NCBI GenBank assembly: GCA_964601575.1
Contig: CAZROA010000101.1
Coordinates: forward strand, 1-42,325
Source of the DNA: CAZKEG01 sp964601575
GTDB lineage: Bacteria > Desulfobacterota > Thermodesulfobacteria > Thermodesulfobacteriales > Thermodesulfatatoraceae
DNA length: 42,325 bases
Direction: 5' to 3'
The notes under the pieces were generated by a model. That model saw only the letters and a program-made list of their open reading frames with translations. It searched no databases and was not told the DNA's origin. Shown here piece by piece: positions 32,301 through 40,537 of the stretch (the stretch's first letter is position 1; the number at the start of each line of letters is the position of its first letter). The translations under genes were made by a program, and so were the position numbers.

Positions 32301-33435
32301 GCTTGAAGAGCTCAAGGGCCATCTTCTTCGGTAAACCACACTGATGCATCCGGAGCTCCGGCCCGACGACGATGACCGAACGCCCGGAATAATCCACCCG
32401 TTTACCGAGTAGATTCTGCCGAAAACGCCCTTGTTTGCCCTTGAGCATGTCGGAAAGGCTCTTTAGCGGACGCCGGTTGGGCCCGGTCACCGGACGACCG
32501 CGACGACCGTTATCAAAGAGAGTGTCCACCGCTTCTTGGAGCATCCGCATCTCGTTGCGGATGATGATATCCGGGGCCTCAAGGTCAATAAGACGCTTGA
32601 GGCGGTTGTTCCGGTTGATCACCCGGCGATAAAGATCGTTAAGGTCAGAGGTGGCAAACCGTCCACCCTCAAGGGGAACCAAAGGCCGCAAGTCCGGTGG
32701 AATGACCGGGATGACGTCAAGGATCATCCACTCCGGTCGATTCCCGGAATCACGAAGGGCCTCGACGATCCGCAGCCGTTTGCCGAGTTTTTTGCGCTTG
32801 GCCTCGCTCTTGGTCTTGGCCATCTCCTCACGCAGCTCTTGGGAGAGCTTCTGTAGATCGAGTTGTTGGAGGAGCTGACGCACCGCCTCAGCCCCGATGC
32901 CGATCTTAAACCGCGGCCCGTAGTTCTGGAGCATCTGCTGATATTTCTCCTCGGTGAGCACCGTACCCACCGGAAGCTCCGGGATTTCGCTCTCGATGAC
33001 GACAAAGTTTTCAAAATAAAGGACCTTCTCAAGCTCCTTAAGGGTCATGTCAAGGAGGGCCCCGATCTTACTCGGAATACTCCGGAGGTACCAAATATGG
33101 GCCACCGGGGCCGCTAATTCGATGTGCCCCATACGCTCGCGGCGGACCTTGCTCTGGATGACCTCAACCCCGCACTTTTCACAGATCACGCCGCGGTGTT
33201 TCATACGCTTGTATTTACCGCAGAGGCACTCATAGTCCTTCACCGGACCGAAGATCTTGGCACAGAAGAGACCATCGCGCTCGGGTTTAAGGGTCCGGTA
33301 ATTGATGGTCTCCGGTTTCTTGACCTCACCATGGCTCCATTCGCGGATCTTTTCCGGTGAGGCCAGACCAAGCCTTACCGCCTTGATGCTCATCGGATCT
33401 TTAGGCTTGGTAAAGTAGGAAAGGAGATCTTCCAT
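29356..33435 (-). CDS. rpoC: RNA polymerase beta' subunit
   Basis: 1359 residues, full length. The N-terminal zinc site CLCGKYKRMKHRGVICEKCG is visible. The catalytic loop NADFDGD (residues 458-464, Asp460, Asp462, Asp464) binds the active-site magnesium. Bridge helix and trigger loop segments follow (SGARGSKDQIRQLAGMRGLM, HIGGTASR), and the second zinc site is CQSPYGVCAKCYG. The C-terminus carries the usual GTGRVYY segment. Together with RpoB it forms the RNA polymerase core. The ATG has an AGAAGGGGTGAAATCTT leader. The spacing to rpoB is 86 bp with a hairpin. Confidence 0.98.
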   Translation of the reverse strand: MEDLLSYFTKPKDPMSIKAVRLGLASPEKIREWSHGEVKKPETINYRTLKPERDGLFCAKIFGPVKDYECLCGKYKRMKHRGVICEKCGVEVIQSKVRRERMGHIELAAPVAHIWYLRSIPSKIGALLDMTLKELEKVLYFENFVVIESEIPELPVGTVLTEEKYQQMLQNYGPRFKIGIGAEAVRQLLQQLDLQKLSQELREEMAKTKSEAKRKKLGKRLRIVEALRDSGNRPEWMILDVIPVIPPDLRPLVPLEGGRFATSDLNDLYRRVINRNNRLKRLIDLEAPDIIIRNEMRMLQEAVDTLFDNGRRGRPVTGPNRRPLKSLSDMLKGKQGRFRQNLLGKRVDYSGRSVIVVGPELRMHQCGLPKKMALELFKPFIYHWLEKNGHVTTIKSAKKMVEREDPLVWDALDEIVKEHPIMLNRAPTLHRLGIQAFEPILIDSKAIQLHPLVCVAYNADFDGDQMAVHVPLSVEAQTECRVLLLSTNNILLPANGIPVVYPTQDMVLGIFYMTQERPFAKGEGKIFGSREEAILAYEEGAVDLQAKIKVRMNGKLVETTVGRVIFSTVVPEEIKFEEYNKPLAKKALQKLIDLSYRRAGAKKTVIFADRMKDMGYAFATRAALSICVDNLHIPSKKKTLLEEAERKVQEIWNQYHEGLITDGERYNKVVDVWATVTERVTEEMIKEMETKEYIGPNGEKVIGPSGNPVYIMAYSGARGSKDQIRQLAGMRGLMAKPTGEIIETPIKSNFREGLSVLEYFISTHGARKGLADTALKTANAGYLTRRLVDVAQDCTITMEDCGTIDGIEVGHLIEGGEIIEPVWDRVLGRVALEDVVDPVTGEVLVKANEEIDEEAVAKMRDAGIEKVMIRSVLTCQSPYGVCAKCYGRDLATGRMVEIGEAVGVIAAQSIGEPGTQLTMRTFHIGGTASRAAEQSEHRAQSQGMVKFINLRTVRREEGYLVAMNRQGEIAIITKDGREKERYPVVYGARILVEEGQKVNPGDLLVEWDPFTTPIITEVSGKVKFGDIIEGITVDEKTDPITGKVSIIVREYKHTDYRPRISIKDERGRTIKIEGKGHARYLLPVGAIITVAEGDYVKAGDVIAKIPRETTKTKDITGGLPRVAELFEARKPKEYAIISEIDGIVHFDKEIKGKRKIVVQPEVGEPKEYLIPKGKHIAVHDGDFIRAGEPLIEGSANPHDILRVRGVKGLARFLVEEIQEVYRLQGVRINDKHFEIIVRQMLKKVKIKEVGDTNFMIGELVDKIRFEEENQRVLAEGGRPAVAEPIILGITKASLAVESFLAAASFQETTKVLTEASLAGKVDYLRGLKENIIIGRLIPAGTGRVYYDMKAEKEAASQAA

Positions 33436-33462
33436 AAGATTTCACCCCTTCTAAAAATTTTT

Positions 33463-33506
33463 AGGATCCGTTCCCGTCTTTACGAAAAAAAATGGGAACA
33501 GATCCT
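33463..33506 (-). promoter_or_regulatory. Hairpin in the rpoB-rpoC spacer
   Basis: Two 13-base arms, 33463-33475 (AGGATCCGTTCCC on the + strand) and 33494-33506, pair with one mismatch around an 18-base loop. On the minus strand a CTAAAAATTTTTAG palindrome follows immediately, before the rpoC ribosome-binding site. This resembles a weak terminator or an RNA processing site between rpoB and rpoC. The role is inferred. Confidence 0.5.
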
Positions 33507-33521
33507 GTTACGGCTCTTTAC

Positions 33522-36500
33522 TTATTCTTCCTCGATCAATTCCACGTCGAGGCATAGACCTTGTAATTCCTTGACCAGGACTTTGAAACTCTCGGGCAAC
33601 CCGGCTTCAAGGAAGTTATTGCCTTTGACAATACGCTCGTACATCCTGGTCCGACCGGTGACATCATCGCTCTTGACCGTAAGGAATTCTTGGAGGGCAT
33701 AGGCTGCCCCGTAGGCCTCCATGGCCCAGACCTCCATCTCACCCAAACGCTGACCACCGAACTGGGCCTTACCACCCAGAGGCTGTTGGGTAATGAGGGA
33801 ATATGGCCCAGTAGAACGGGCGTGGATCTTGTCATCCACGAGGTGGTGGAGCTTAAGCATATACATATACCCCACGGTCACCGGTTCGCGGAAAGGCTCC
33901 CCGGTCATCCCGTCGTAAAGGATGGTTTGTCCGGTCTCGGAAAGGCCGGCCATCTTTAGCCACTTCTTGATCTCTGACTCCTTGGCCCCGTCAAAGACCG
34001 GCGTGGCCACCGGAATTCCATCTTCAAAGGACTTGGCCAGCTCCAAGATCTCTTCATCGCTCTTGTCTTTGAGGAGAATCTCTAATTCATCCGGACTAAA
34101 GAGCTCGGAGAGCACCTGTTTGACCGCCTGAACCTGATAATTCTTGGCCAGTTCAGCCACCTTTCGCCCCACCTCTTTTGAGGCCCAACCAAGGTGAGTC
34201 TCAAGAATCTGTCCGATATTCATCCGCGAAGGCACACCCAGGGGAGAAAGGACCATATCCACCGGGGTACCATCGGGGAGATAAGGCATATCCTCAATGG
34301 GCACCACCTTAGAGACTACGCCCTTGTTTCCGTGACGCCCGGCCATCTTGTCACCAGGCTGAAGCTTGCGTTTCATAGCCACAAAGACCTTAACCACCTT
34401 GAGCACCCCAGGGGGTAACTCATCACCCTTCTTCAGACGGTTGATCTTTTCCTCAAACATCTGGCGGATCTCTTCCACCCTGACCTCATAATTGCGCAGG
34501 ATATCTTCCACCACTGGATCCTTCTTCTTGCGCTCACCAGCCACTAACTCCCTGACCTTGGGCAGAGGAATCCGCTCCAGGACCTCAGCGGTAATAGGTT
34601 CACCTTTGGAGATAATGGGTTCACCGTGACGATCCTTGATGGTCGCCGCCGCGGTCTTCCCTGTCAGGTGACGTTCAAGACGCTTTAAGGTGCTCCGACG
34701 GACTACCTCTAGAAAATCTTCCTGATCCTTTAAGAGCTTGGCGATCTCCCGGTCCTCGATCTCCTTGGCCCGGGCATCTTTTTCCACACCTTTACGCGTA
34801 AAGACCTTGGCATCGATGACAATGCCTTCTATCCCCGGAGGCACCCTCAGCGAGGTATCTTTGACGTCACTGGCCTTCTCACCAAAGATGGCTCGGAGGA
34901 GCTTCTCCTCTGGAGAGAGTTGGGTTTCACCCTTAGGAGTCACTTTTCCGACCAGGATGTCACCCGGCTTCACGTAGGCCCCAACCTTCACGATTCCGCT
35001 TTCATCAAGGTTCTCCAGGGCCTCTTCCCCCACATTGGGGATGTCACGGGTGATCTCCTCTTTGCCCAGTTTGGTCTCACGGGCTACACACTCAAACTCT
35101 TCGATATGAATAGAAGTAAAGACATCATCTCGGACAAGGCGTTCGGAAATGGTGATCGAGTCTTCAAAGTTGTATCCTCGCCAGGGCATAAAAGCGACCA
35201 GAATATTCCGCCCCAAGGCCAATTCTCCGCGGTGGGAAGAGGGACCATCAGCCAAGACCTCTCCTTTCTTGACCCGCTGACCAGGGCGAACCACCGGCTT
35301 TTGGGAAAAATTGGTATTTTGATTGGATTTACGGCACTTGATCAGCTTGTAGATGACCACCTCCGGGTCTTCCTCACCGTTTTCGCTCTCGTAGCGCACC
35401 ACCAATCGGGTGGCATCGAGGTCTTCCACCACGCCGTCACGCTTGGCCACAATGGTCAGTCCTGAATCACGGGCAACGACCTTTTCCATGCCTGTACCTA
35501 CTAGAGGGGCCTCGGTCTTGATCAGAGGCACCGCCTGACGCTGCATGTTCGAACCCATCAAGGCTCGGTTAGCATCGTCATGCTCCAAGAAAGGAATAAG
35601 CGAGGAAGAGACACTTACCACCTGCGCCGGGATCAGATCAACCAGGGTGACCTCCTCACGGCGGGCCATGACGAATTCCCCAGCTCGCCTGGCCGGGACC
35701 ATCTCCGGGACGATACGTCCCTCCCGATCTATCTCTACCGTGGCCGGGGCGATGACGTGATCACCCTCTTCCAAGGCACTCATATAAATGATCTCATTGG
35801 TGATCTTTCCGTCCCTGACCACCCGATACGGGGTCTCGATAAAGCCATACCGATTGACCCGGGCATAAGTAGCCAGCGAGACAATAAGCCCGATATTCGG
35901 ACCTTCTGGGGTCTCAATCGGGCAGATACGTCCGTAATGCGTATAATGTACGTCCCGCACCTCAAAGCCGGCCCGCTCACGGGTAAGCCCCCCAGGCCCC
36001 AAGGCCGAGAGCCGGCGCTTATGGGTCATCATGGAAAGGGGATTAGTCTGATCCATGAACTGGGAGAGCTGCCCCTGACCGAAGAACTCCCGAAGCGCCG
36101 AGGAGACCGGCTTAGGATTGATGAGATCGTTGGGCATCAGGGCCTCTACGTCTTGAAGGGTCATCCGCTCCTTGATGGCCCGCTCCATGCGTACCAAGCC
36201 AACACGATATTGGTTCTCTACCAGCTCACCTACCGAACGGACCCGCCTGTTGCCCAAGTGGTCGATATCGTCCGCCGGACCCTGAGTCTCTTTGAGTTCG
36301 ATCAGGTGCTTGATGGTGGCCAGAATATCTTCTTTGGTCAGCACCCGCACATTCATAGGCACATCAAGCCCCAAACGCTTGTTCATCTTGTAACGGCCTA
36401 CCTCGGAGAGATCATAGGTGCTCGGGTCAAAGAATAAGGAATGAAAATAGGCCTTGGCCACCTCCAAGGTCGGCGGACTCGAGGGTCTTAGACGACGATA

Positions 36501-37622
36501 GATCTCAATCAAGGCCTCTTCCTGGGTCTTGGCCTTGTCCAAGAGAAGGGTATCCCGTAAGCAAGGGGTATGACGGTGGATGTCCATGAAGAGACACTCA
36601 ATCTCTTCAATCCCGGCCTTACGCAGTTTTTCCAAGATCTCCTTATTGATCGCTCCATTACAGGCGACTAAGACCTCACCGGTATTGGGATCGACCACGT
36701 CTTTGGCTACTATCTTCCCAAGAAACTCTTCTTCTGGCACCGGGATAGAGTTGATCCCCGCTTCTTGCAGACGCTTTAAGGCCGCCTTGGTGATCTTTCG
36801 CCCGCGCTTGATTAGGACTTGGCCGGTTTCAGGATGATGGATATCAAGCGGGGCCTTCTGACCCAAAATTACCTCTGGATTGATGACCTTTTCGATCCGG
36901 TTTTGAGCAACGATATATTTTTCAACCGGGTAGAAATAGTTCAAGATCTCCTCAGTGGTAAGACCCATGGCCTTTAAGAAAGTAGTCGCCGGGAAACGAC
37001 GCCGGCGGTCGATGCGGACGTGGAGATAGTCTCGGTGGTCAAACTCAAAGTCTAACCAAGAACCTCGTACCGGAATGACCCGGGCGGAATAAAGGACCTT
37101 TCCGCTGGCATGGGTCTTGCCTTTGTCGTGATCAAAGAAGATACCCGGAGAGCGCTGGAGCTGATTGACCACCACCCGCTCTGTCCCGTTGATGATAAAG
37201 ATCCCGTCTTCGGTCATCAGGGGGACGGTACCAAAGTAAATCTCCTGTTCCTTGATATCTCGGATGTTCTTATCACCGGTATCAGGGTCGATGTCGTAAG
37301 TCAGGAGCCGAACGCGCAGACGCATAGGGGCCTCATAAGTAAGCCCCTTTTCGCGACATTCATCAGGGGTGTACTTAGGAGGCAAAATGGTGTAATCGAC
37401 GAATTCCAGTTCACAGGTCCCGGTATAATCGGTGATAGGGAAAACGCTTTTTAAGGCCCCTTGAATGCCGATCTCTTCTCGGGCCTCGGGTGCGGTGTTA
37501 GCCTGTAAAAACCTTTGATATGATTCCTTCTGAATGGCAATCAAATAAGGGACATCAATAATAGGTCTTACCCGACCAAAATTTTTACGGAATCGACCGG
37601 GGATAATGGTAAGTTCAGACAT
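33522..37622 (-). CDS. rpoB: RNA polymerase beta subunit
   Basis: 1366 residues, full length. Clear landmarks are the rifampicin-pocket region with FGQGQLSQFMDQTNPLS, HKRRLSALGPGGLTRERAG and ICPIETPEGPNIGLI, the core GYNFEDSITISERLV, KMAGRHGNKGVVS and the C-terminal GKAQFGGQRLGEMEVWA. Gln and Asp at the usual rifampicin-contact positions look wild type by eye. There is an insertion around residues 265-350 with two internal repeats of a TGEVL-like segment, where beta lineage-specific domains sit. The ATG follows GGGGAGGCGAAAT. Transcribed after rplL through an attenuator-like hairpin. Confidence 0.98.
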   Translation of the reverse strand: MSELTIIPGRFRKNFGRVRPIIDVPYLIAIQKESYQRFLQANTAPEAREEIGIQGALKSVFPITDYTGTCELEFVDYTILPPKYTPDECREKGLTYEAPMRLRVRLLTYDIDPDTGDKNIRDIKEQEIYFGTVPLMTEDGIFIINGTERVVVNQLQRSPGIFFDHDKGKTHASGKVLYSARVIPVRGSWLDFEFDHRDYLHVRIDRRRRFPATTFLKAMGLTTEEILNYFYPVEKYIVAQNRIEKVINPEVILGQKAPLDIHHPETGQVLIKRGRKITKAALKRLQEAGINSIPVPEEEFLGKIVAKDVVDPNTGEVLVACNGAINKEILEKLRKAGIEEIECLFMDIHRHTPCLRDTLLLDKAKTQEEALIEIYRRLRPSSPPTLEVAKAYFHSLFFDPSTYDLSEVGRYKMNKRLGLDVPMNVRVLTKEDILATIKHLIELKETQGPADDIDHLGNRRVRSVGELVENQYRVGLVRMERAIKERMTLQDVEALMPNDLINPKPVSSALREFFGQGQLSQFMDQTNPLSMMTHKRRLSALGPGGLTRERAGFEVRDVHYTHYGRICPIETPEGPNIGLIVSLATYARVNRYGFIETPYRVVRDGKITNEIIYMSALEEGDHVIAPATVEIDREGRIVPEMVPARRAGEFVMARREEVTLVDLIPAQVVSVSSSLIPFLEHDDANRALMGSNMQRQAVPLIKTEAPLVGTGMEKVVARDSGLTIVAKRDGVVEDLDATRLVVRYESENGEEDPEVVIYKLIKCRKSNQNTNFSQKPVVRPGQRVKKGEVLADGPSSHRGELALGRNILVAFMPWRGYNFEDSITISERLVRDDVFTSIHIEEFECVARETKLGKEEITRDIPNVGEEALENLDESGIVKVGAYVKPGDILVGKVTPKGETQLSPEEKLLRAIFGEKASDVKDTSLRVPPGIEGIVIDAKVFTRKGVEKDARAKEIEDREIAKLLKDQEDFLEVVRRSTLKRLERHLTGKTAAATIKDRHGEPIISKGEPITAEVLERIPLPKVRELVAGERKKKDPVVEDILRNYEVRVEEIRQMFEEKINRLKKGDELPPGVLKVVKVFVAMKRKLQPGDKMAGRHGNKGVVSKVVPIEDMPYLPDGTPVDMVLSPLGVPSRMNIGQILETHLGWASKEVGRKVAELAKNYQVQAVKQVLSELFSPDELEILLKDKSDEEILELAKSFEDGIPVATPVFDGAKESEIKKWLKMAGLSETGQTILYDGMTGEPFREPVTVGYMYMLKLHHLVDDKIHARSTGPYSLITQQPLGGKAQFGGQRLGEMEVWAMEAYGAAYALQEFLTVKSDDVTGRTRMYERIVKGNNFLEAGLPESFKVLVKELQGLCLDVELIEEE

Positions 37623-37666
37623 AAATATTTCGCCTCCCCTTCAAAGAACTGATACAAACAAAACGG

Positions 37667-37700
37667 AAAAGGGCCTTTCCTCCCCTTTCAAGGAAGGCCC
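37667..37700 (-). terminator. Attenuator-like hairpin between rplL and rpoB
   Basis: On the minus strand GGGCCTTCCT (37700-37691) pairs with AGGAAAGGCCC (37681-37671) with one bulged base, and the stem is followed by TTTTCCGTTTTG. A partial terminator here would let ribosomal proteins be made in excess over RNA polymerase, as known for the E. coli rplL-rpoB gap. Strength in this organism is not known. Confidence 0.65.
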
Positions 37701-37729
37701 TCTCCAAACTTATCTAGTCAAAACTAATT

Positions 37730-38116
37730 TTACTTAATTTCAACCGTGGCGCCAGCCTCTTCAAGGCGTTTCTTAAGCTCTTCAGCTTCCTCCTTAGAAA
37801 CTCCTTCCTTAACTGGTTTGGGAGCACTTTCGACCAATTCTTTGGCTTCCTTAAGACCAAGATTGGTAATCGCCCGCACTTCCTTGATGACTTGGATCTT
37901 ATTCCCGGAAACACCGGTAAGGATCACGTCAAACTCGGTCTTTTCTTCCGCCGGAGCCGCTTCCGCCGCTGCCCCAGGCACAGCCGCCGCTACCGCCGCC
38001 ACCGGGGCCGCTGCCGAGACACCAAATTTGTCTTCGAGCTCCTTAATAAACTCTGATAGCTCCAAAACCGTCATATTGCTGATAAACTCGATTACTTCCT
38101 CTTTGGTCACCGCCAT
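37730..38116 (-). CDS. rplL: 50S ribosomal protein L7/L12
   Basis: 128 residues. The N-terminal dimerisation part (VIEFISNMTVLELSEFIKEL) is followed by the Ala/Pro/Glu flexible hinge (about residues 36-58) and the C-terminal factor-binding domain EKTEFDVILTGVSGNKIQVIKEVRAI, shown here only in part (ILTGVSGNKIQVIKEVRAI), then TNLGLKEAKELVE. It forms the stalk that recruits translation GTPases. An ideal AAAGGAGGTTTGG precedes the ATG. It follows rplJ at 22 bp. Confidence 0.97.
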   Translation of the reverse strand: MAVTKEEVIEFISNMTVLELSEFIKELEDKFGVSAAAPVAAVAAAVPGAAAEAAPAEEKTEFDVILTGVSGNKIQVIKEVRAITNLGLKEAKELVESAPKPVKEGVSKEEAEELKKRLEEAGATVEIK

Positions 38117-38138
38117 TTTCCAAACCTCCTTTTATTTT

Positions 38139-38669
38139 TTAAGCCGCCTGAGCGGCCTTTTTTTCTTCGATAGCCTTCAAGACATACAAGAAATTACGCG
38201 GAATAGCCGCCAAGAGCTGGACAAAGTTGGCCAGCGGAGCCTGTAAGGTACCAAGTAGTTGAGCCAACAAGACCTCGCGGCTGGGCAGCTTGGCCAACTG
38301 TTCAAGGGCCGCCGGCTCCACGGCCTTGCCCTGGAGGACGCCACCGCGATTGATTAGTGACTCGTGTTCTTTGGCAAATTCCACCAGGACCTTGGCCACC
38401 TCCACCGGATCTTCGTAGGCAATAGCAATCCCTGTGGGCCCCTCAATATATTGCTGAAGGGGCTCTGTCGAAGTCCCGGAGCTGGCCAGACGGAGCAAGG
38501 TATTCTTGACCACTTGATACCTGGCTCCCTTTTCCCGCAAGGCCTGACGTAACTGATTGCTCTCCTCGGCGGTCATGCCCTTAAAGGTGGTCACAAACAC
38601 CGCTTGGGCCTTTTCAAAATCCTCACGGAGCCTTTGGACAATCTCTTTTTTCTGTTTTCTAGTAAGCAA
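38139..38669 (-). CDS. rplJ: 50S ribosomal protein L10
   Basis: 176 residues starting LTRKQKKEIVQRLREDFEKA, with the L10 core FVTTFKGMTAEESNQLRQAL and ARYQVVKNTLLRLA. The C-terminal helix that carries L7/L12 dimers follows (LANFVQLLAAIPRNFLYVLK). The start is TTG at 38669, about 5 bases after a run of G (GGGGGGAAGAG); no ATG is available nearby, and the family N-terminus begins here. Translation is probably autoregulated by binding of L10-L12 to the leader RNA upstream. Confidence 0.95.
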   Translation of the reverse strand: MLTRKQKKEIVQRLREDFEKAQAVFVTTFKGMTAEESNQLRQALREKGARYQVVKNTLLRLASSGTSTEPLQQYIEGPTGIAIAYEDPVEVAKVLVEFAKEHESLINRGGVLQGKAVEPAALEQLAKLPSREVLLAQLLGTLQAPLANFVQLLAAIPRNFLYVLKAIEEKKAAQAA

Positions 38670-38684
38670 TCTCTTCCCCCCTTT

Positions 38685-38709
38685 CCTTTGACATTTTTAA
38701 TGTCAAAGG
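38685..38709 (-). promoter_or_regulatory. Hairpin abutting the rplJ ribosome-binding site
   Basis: A perfect 11-bp stem with a 3-base loop (CCTTTGACATT and its complement on either side). Its 3' arm ends right at the purine-rich rplJ ribosome-binding site, 16 bases before the TTG start. Its 5' arm contains CCTTTGAC, which is also the 3' arm of the L10 leader closing stem, so the two structures exclude each other. Confidence 0.6.
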
Positions 38710-38822
38710 CAGAGGTCACCCACGGTCTCGGTAGGCCGGGAAGACTCCCGATTAAACACCCTGGGTGTACCTACTGTCTTTGACACGGCTGCGCCGGGCG
38801 CAAGCCTATGACCTCCCGGGGG
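38702..38822 (-). ncRNA. Ribosomal protein L10 leader RNA
   Basis: The rplA-rplJ gap transcribed from the minus strand carries the L10 leader core: AGACAGTAGGT, then GTTTAATC, then CCTACCGAGAC, in order and suitably spaced, closed by GTCAAAGACAG pairing with CTGCCTTTGAC (one mismatch) and by flanking GAGGTCA/TGACCTC. These elements match the known L10 leader family, bound by L10(L12)4 to repress rplJL. Boundaries are approximate. Confidence 0.8.
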
Positions 38823-38835
38823 ACCAACCGGGAAA

Positions 38836-39552
38836 TCATTCTTTGGAATATTTTTCTACTAATCGTCTTACTTCAGCCGGATCGACCTTGATCCCTGGGC
38901 CCATAGTGGTCGAAATGGTCACCCCTTTTATATATTGACCTTTAGCCGCCGAGGGTTTGGCCCTTAAAACGGCATCAAAAAAGGCGGCCAAATTTTCCAA
39001 AATTTTTTCTTGACCAAAAGACACCCTGCCTACCGGGGCATGAAGCACACCAGCCCGGTCTACTTTAAAATCTACCTTACCAGCCTTGATATCCTTGACC
39101 GCCTTGGCCACATCCCAGGTAACCGTGCCCGTCTTGGCACTGGGCATCAACCCTCGTGGGCCAAGAATCTTCCCAATACGCCCAACCAGAGGCATCATAT
39201 CCGGCGTGGCTACCGCCTTATCAAAATCAAGCCAGCCTTCTTGAATCTTCTTGATCAGGTCTTCGGCGCCGACCACGTCTGCCCCAGCAGCCTCGGCCTC
39301 CTTGGCCTTATCGCCCTTGGCAAAGACCACTACCCGTGGAGATTTTCCCGTACCATGAGGGAGGACCACCGAACCACGAACCATCTGATCCGCATGACGA
39401 GGATCAACCCCAAGGACCACTGCTACATCCACACTCTCGTCAAACTTGGCGTAGGCATTCTCTAAGGCCAACTTGACCGCTTCCTCAAAGGTATAACGCT
39501 TAGTCCGATCAATCTTCGCCTTCGCATCCCGATATTTTTTCCCTCTAGCCAT
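38836..39552 (-). CDS. rplA: 50S ribosomal protein L1
   Basis: 238 residues. Characteristic segments are YTFEEAVKLALENAYAKFDE, VVLGVDPRHADQMVRGSVVL, LPHGTGKSPRVVVFAKGDKA and VGRIGKILGPRGLMPSAKTG, with the C-terminal KGVTISTTMGPGIKVDP. L1 forms the mobile stalk near the E site and in other bacteria represses its own operon. It follows rplK at 11 bp. A GC-rich CCCGG...CCGGG hairpin lies directly after its stop at about 38815-38832. Confidence 0.97.
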   Translation of the reverse strand: MARGKKYRDAKAKIDRTKRYTFEEAVKLALENAYAKFDESVDVAVVLGVDPRHADQMVRGSVVLPHGTGKSPRVVVFAKGDKAKEAEAAGADVVGAEDLIKKIQEGWLDFDKAVATPDMMPLVGRIGKILGPRGLMPSAKTGTVTWDVAKAVKDIKAGKVDFKVDRAGVLHAPVGRVSFGQEKILENLAAFFDAVLRAKPSAAKGQYIKGVTISTTMGPGIKVDPAEVRRLVEKYSKE

Positions 39553-39563
39553 GGCCCTGACTC

Positions 39564-39989
39564 CTAATCGACGATCTCTATACCCATAGAACGCGCCGTA
39601 CCCTCAATGGTACGCATAGCGGCTTCCATATCAGCAGCCTGCAAATCAGGCATCTTGATCTTGGCAATCTCTTCTATTTGTTTCCTGGTCACCCGCCCAA
39701 CTTTTTCTTTCTTCGGATTAGAGGCCCCTTTCTCGATACCAGCAGCCTTCTTGAGAAGCACAGAAGCCGGAGGGGTCTTCAAAATAAAACTAAAAGAACG
39801 ATCGGCGTAAATAGTGATCACCGCCGGAATGATCATCCCCTCTTGACCCTTGGTCTTGGCGTTAAAGGCCTTACAAAATTCCATGATATTTACTCCATGC
39901 TGACCAAGGGCCGGACCTACCGGCGGCGAAGGATTGGCCTGCCCTGCCGGTAATTGCAACTTTACGACCGCAATGACCTTCTTAGCCAT
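39564..39989 (-). CDS. rplK: 50S ribosomal protein L11
   Basis: 141 residues, the standard length. The N-terminal thiostrepton-region motif is LPAGQANPSPPVGPALGQHG, followed by NIMEFCKAFNAKT, and the C-terminal rRNA-binding domain carries KMPDLQAADMEAAMRTIEGTA, given here as MPDLQAADMEAAMRTIEGTA. L11 sits in the GTPase-associated centre and is needed for stringent-factor activation. It follows nusG at 19 bp. Confidence 0.97.
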   Translation of the reverse strand: MAKKVIAVVKLQLPAGQANPSPPVGPALGQHGVNIMEFCKAFNAKTKGQEGMIIPAVITIYADRSFSFILKTPPASVLLKKAAGIEKGASNPKKEKVGRVTRKQIEEIAKIKMPDLQAADMEAAMRTIEGTARSMGIEIVD

Positions 39990-40008
39990 CAGACTTCACC
40001 TCGAACCT

Positions 40009-40536
40009 CTAAATTTTTTGGACGTGAGCAAACTCTAGCTCTACTGGCGTCTCGCGCCCAAAGATACTGACCAAGACCCTTACCTTCCCTTTTTCAGGCT
40101 TCACTTCATCTACCACGCCATGAAAATTTGCAAAGGGTCCTTGGATAACCCGAACCCTGTCACCGGGTTCAAATTGATATCGCGGCTTGGGCTTGATCTC
40201 CACCTGTTTAAGTCGCTCTAGGATCTTTTGGGCCTCTTCTTCCTGAAGTGGAAGGGGCTTATCACCCCCCATAAAACCGACCACCTTATCCACCCCTCTG
40301 ATGACCTCGACGACCTCCGGAGTGGCCTCCATCCGTACCAAGAGATAGCCCGGGTAGAAACGCCTAGCGATAGGCCCTCCTTCTACCCCGACTATCTCGA
40401 TGATCTTTTCTGGAGGGGCAACGATCTCCGAAACTCGATCCCCAAGACCGGCTTCCTCTAAGGCCTGACGAAGCCGCTCCTTGACCTCTTTTTCAAAGCC
40501 CGCGTAAGTGTGAATCACGTACCAAAACTGTGCCAT
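40009..40536 (-). CDS. nusG: Transcription elongation/antitermination factor NusG
   Basis: 175 residues. The NGN domain begins AQFWYVIHTYAGFEKEVKER and includes FYPGYLLVRM and the RNA polymerase-contact region. The C-terminal KOW domain reads FEPGDRVRVIQGPFANFHGV then KVRVLVSIFGRETPVELEF. NusG joins RNA polymerase to Rho or to the leading ribosome. One base separates its ATG from the secE stop. No unusual insert is seen, although homologues in some thermophiles carry one. Confidence 0.97.
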   Translation of the reverse strand: MAQFWYVIHTYAGFEKEVKERLRQALEEAGLGDRVSEIVAPPEKIIEIVGVEGGPIARRFYPGYLLVRMEATPEVVEVIRGVDKVVGFMGGDKPLPLQEEEAQKILERLKQVEIKPKPRYQFEPGDRVRVIQGPFANFHGVVDEVKPEKGKVRVLVSIFGRETPVELEFAHVQKI

Positions 40537-40537
40537 C

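Noticed and set aside
35580..36437. Long + strand open frame of 285 codons antisense to rpoB
   Set aside because: It lies wholly within rpoB, has no recognisable family features or ribosome-binding site, and such mirror frames are expected opposite GC-rich conserved genes.
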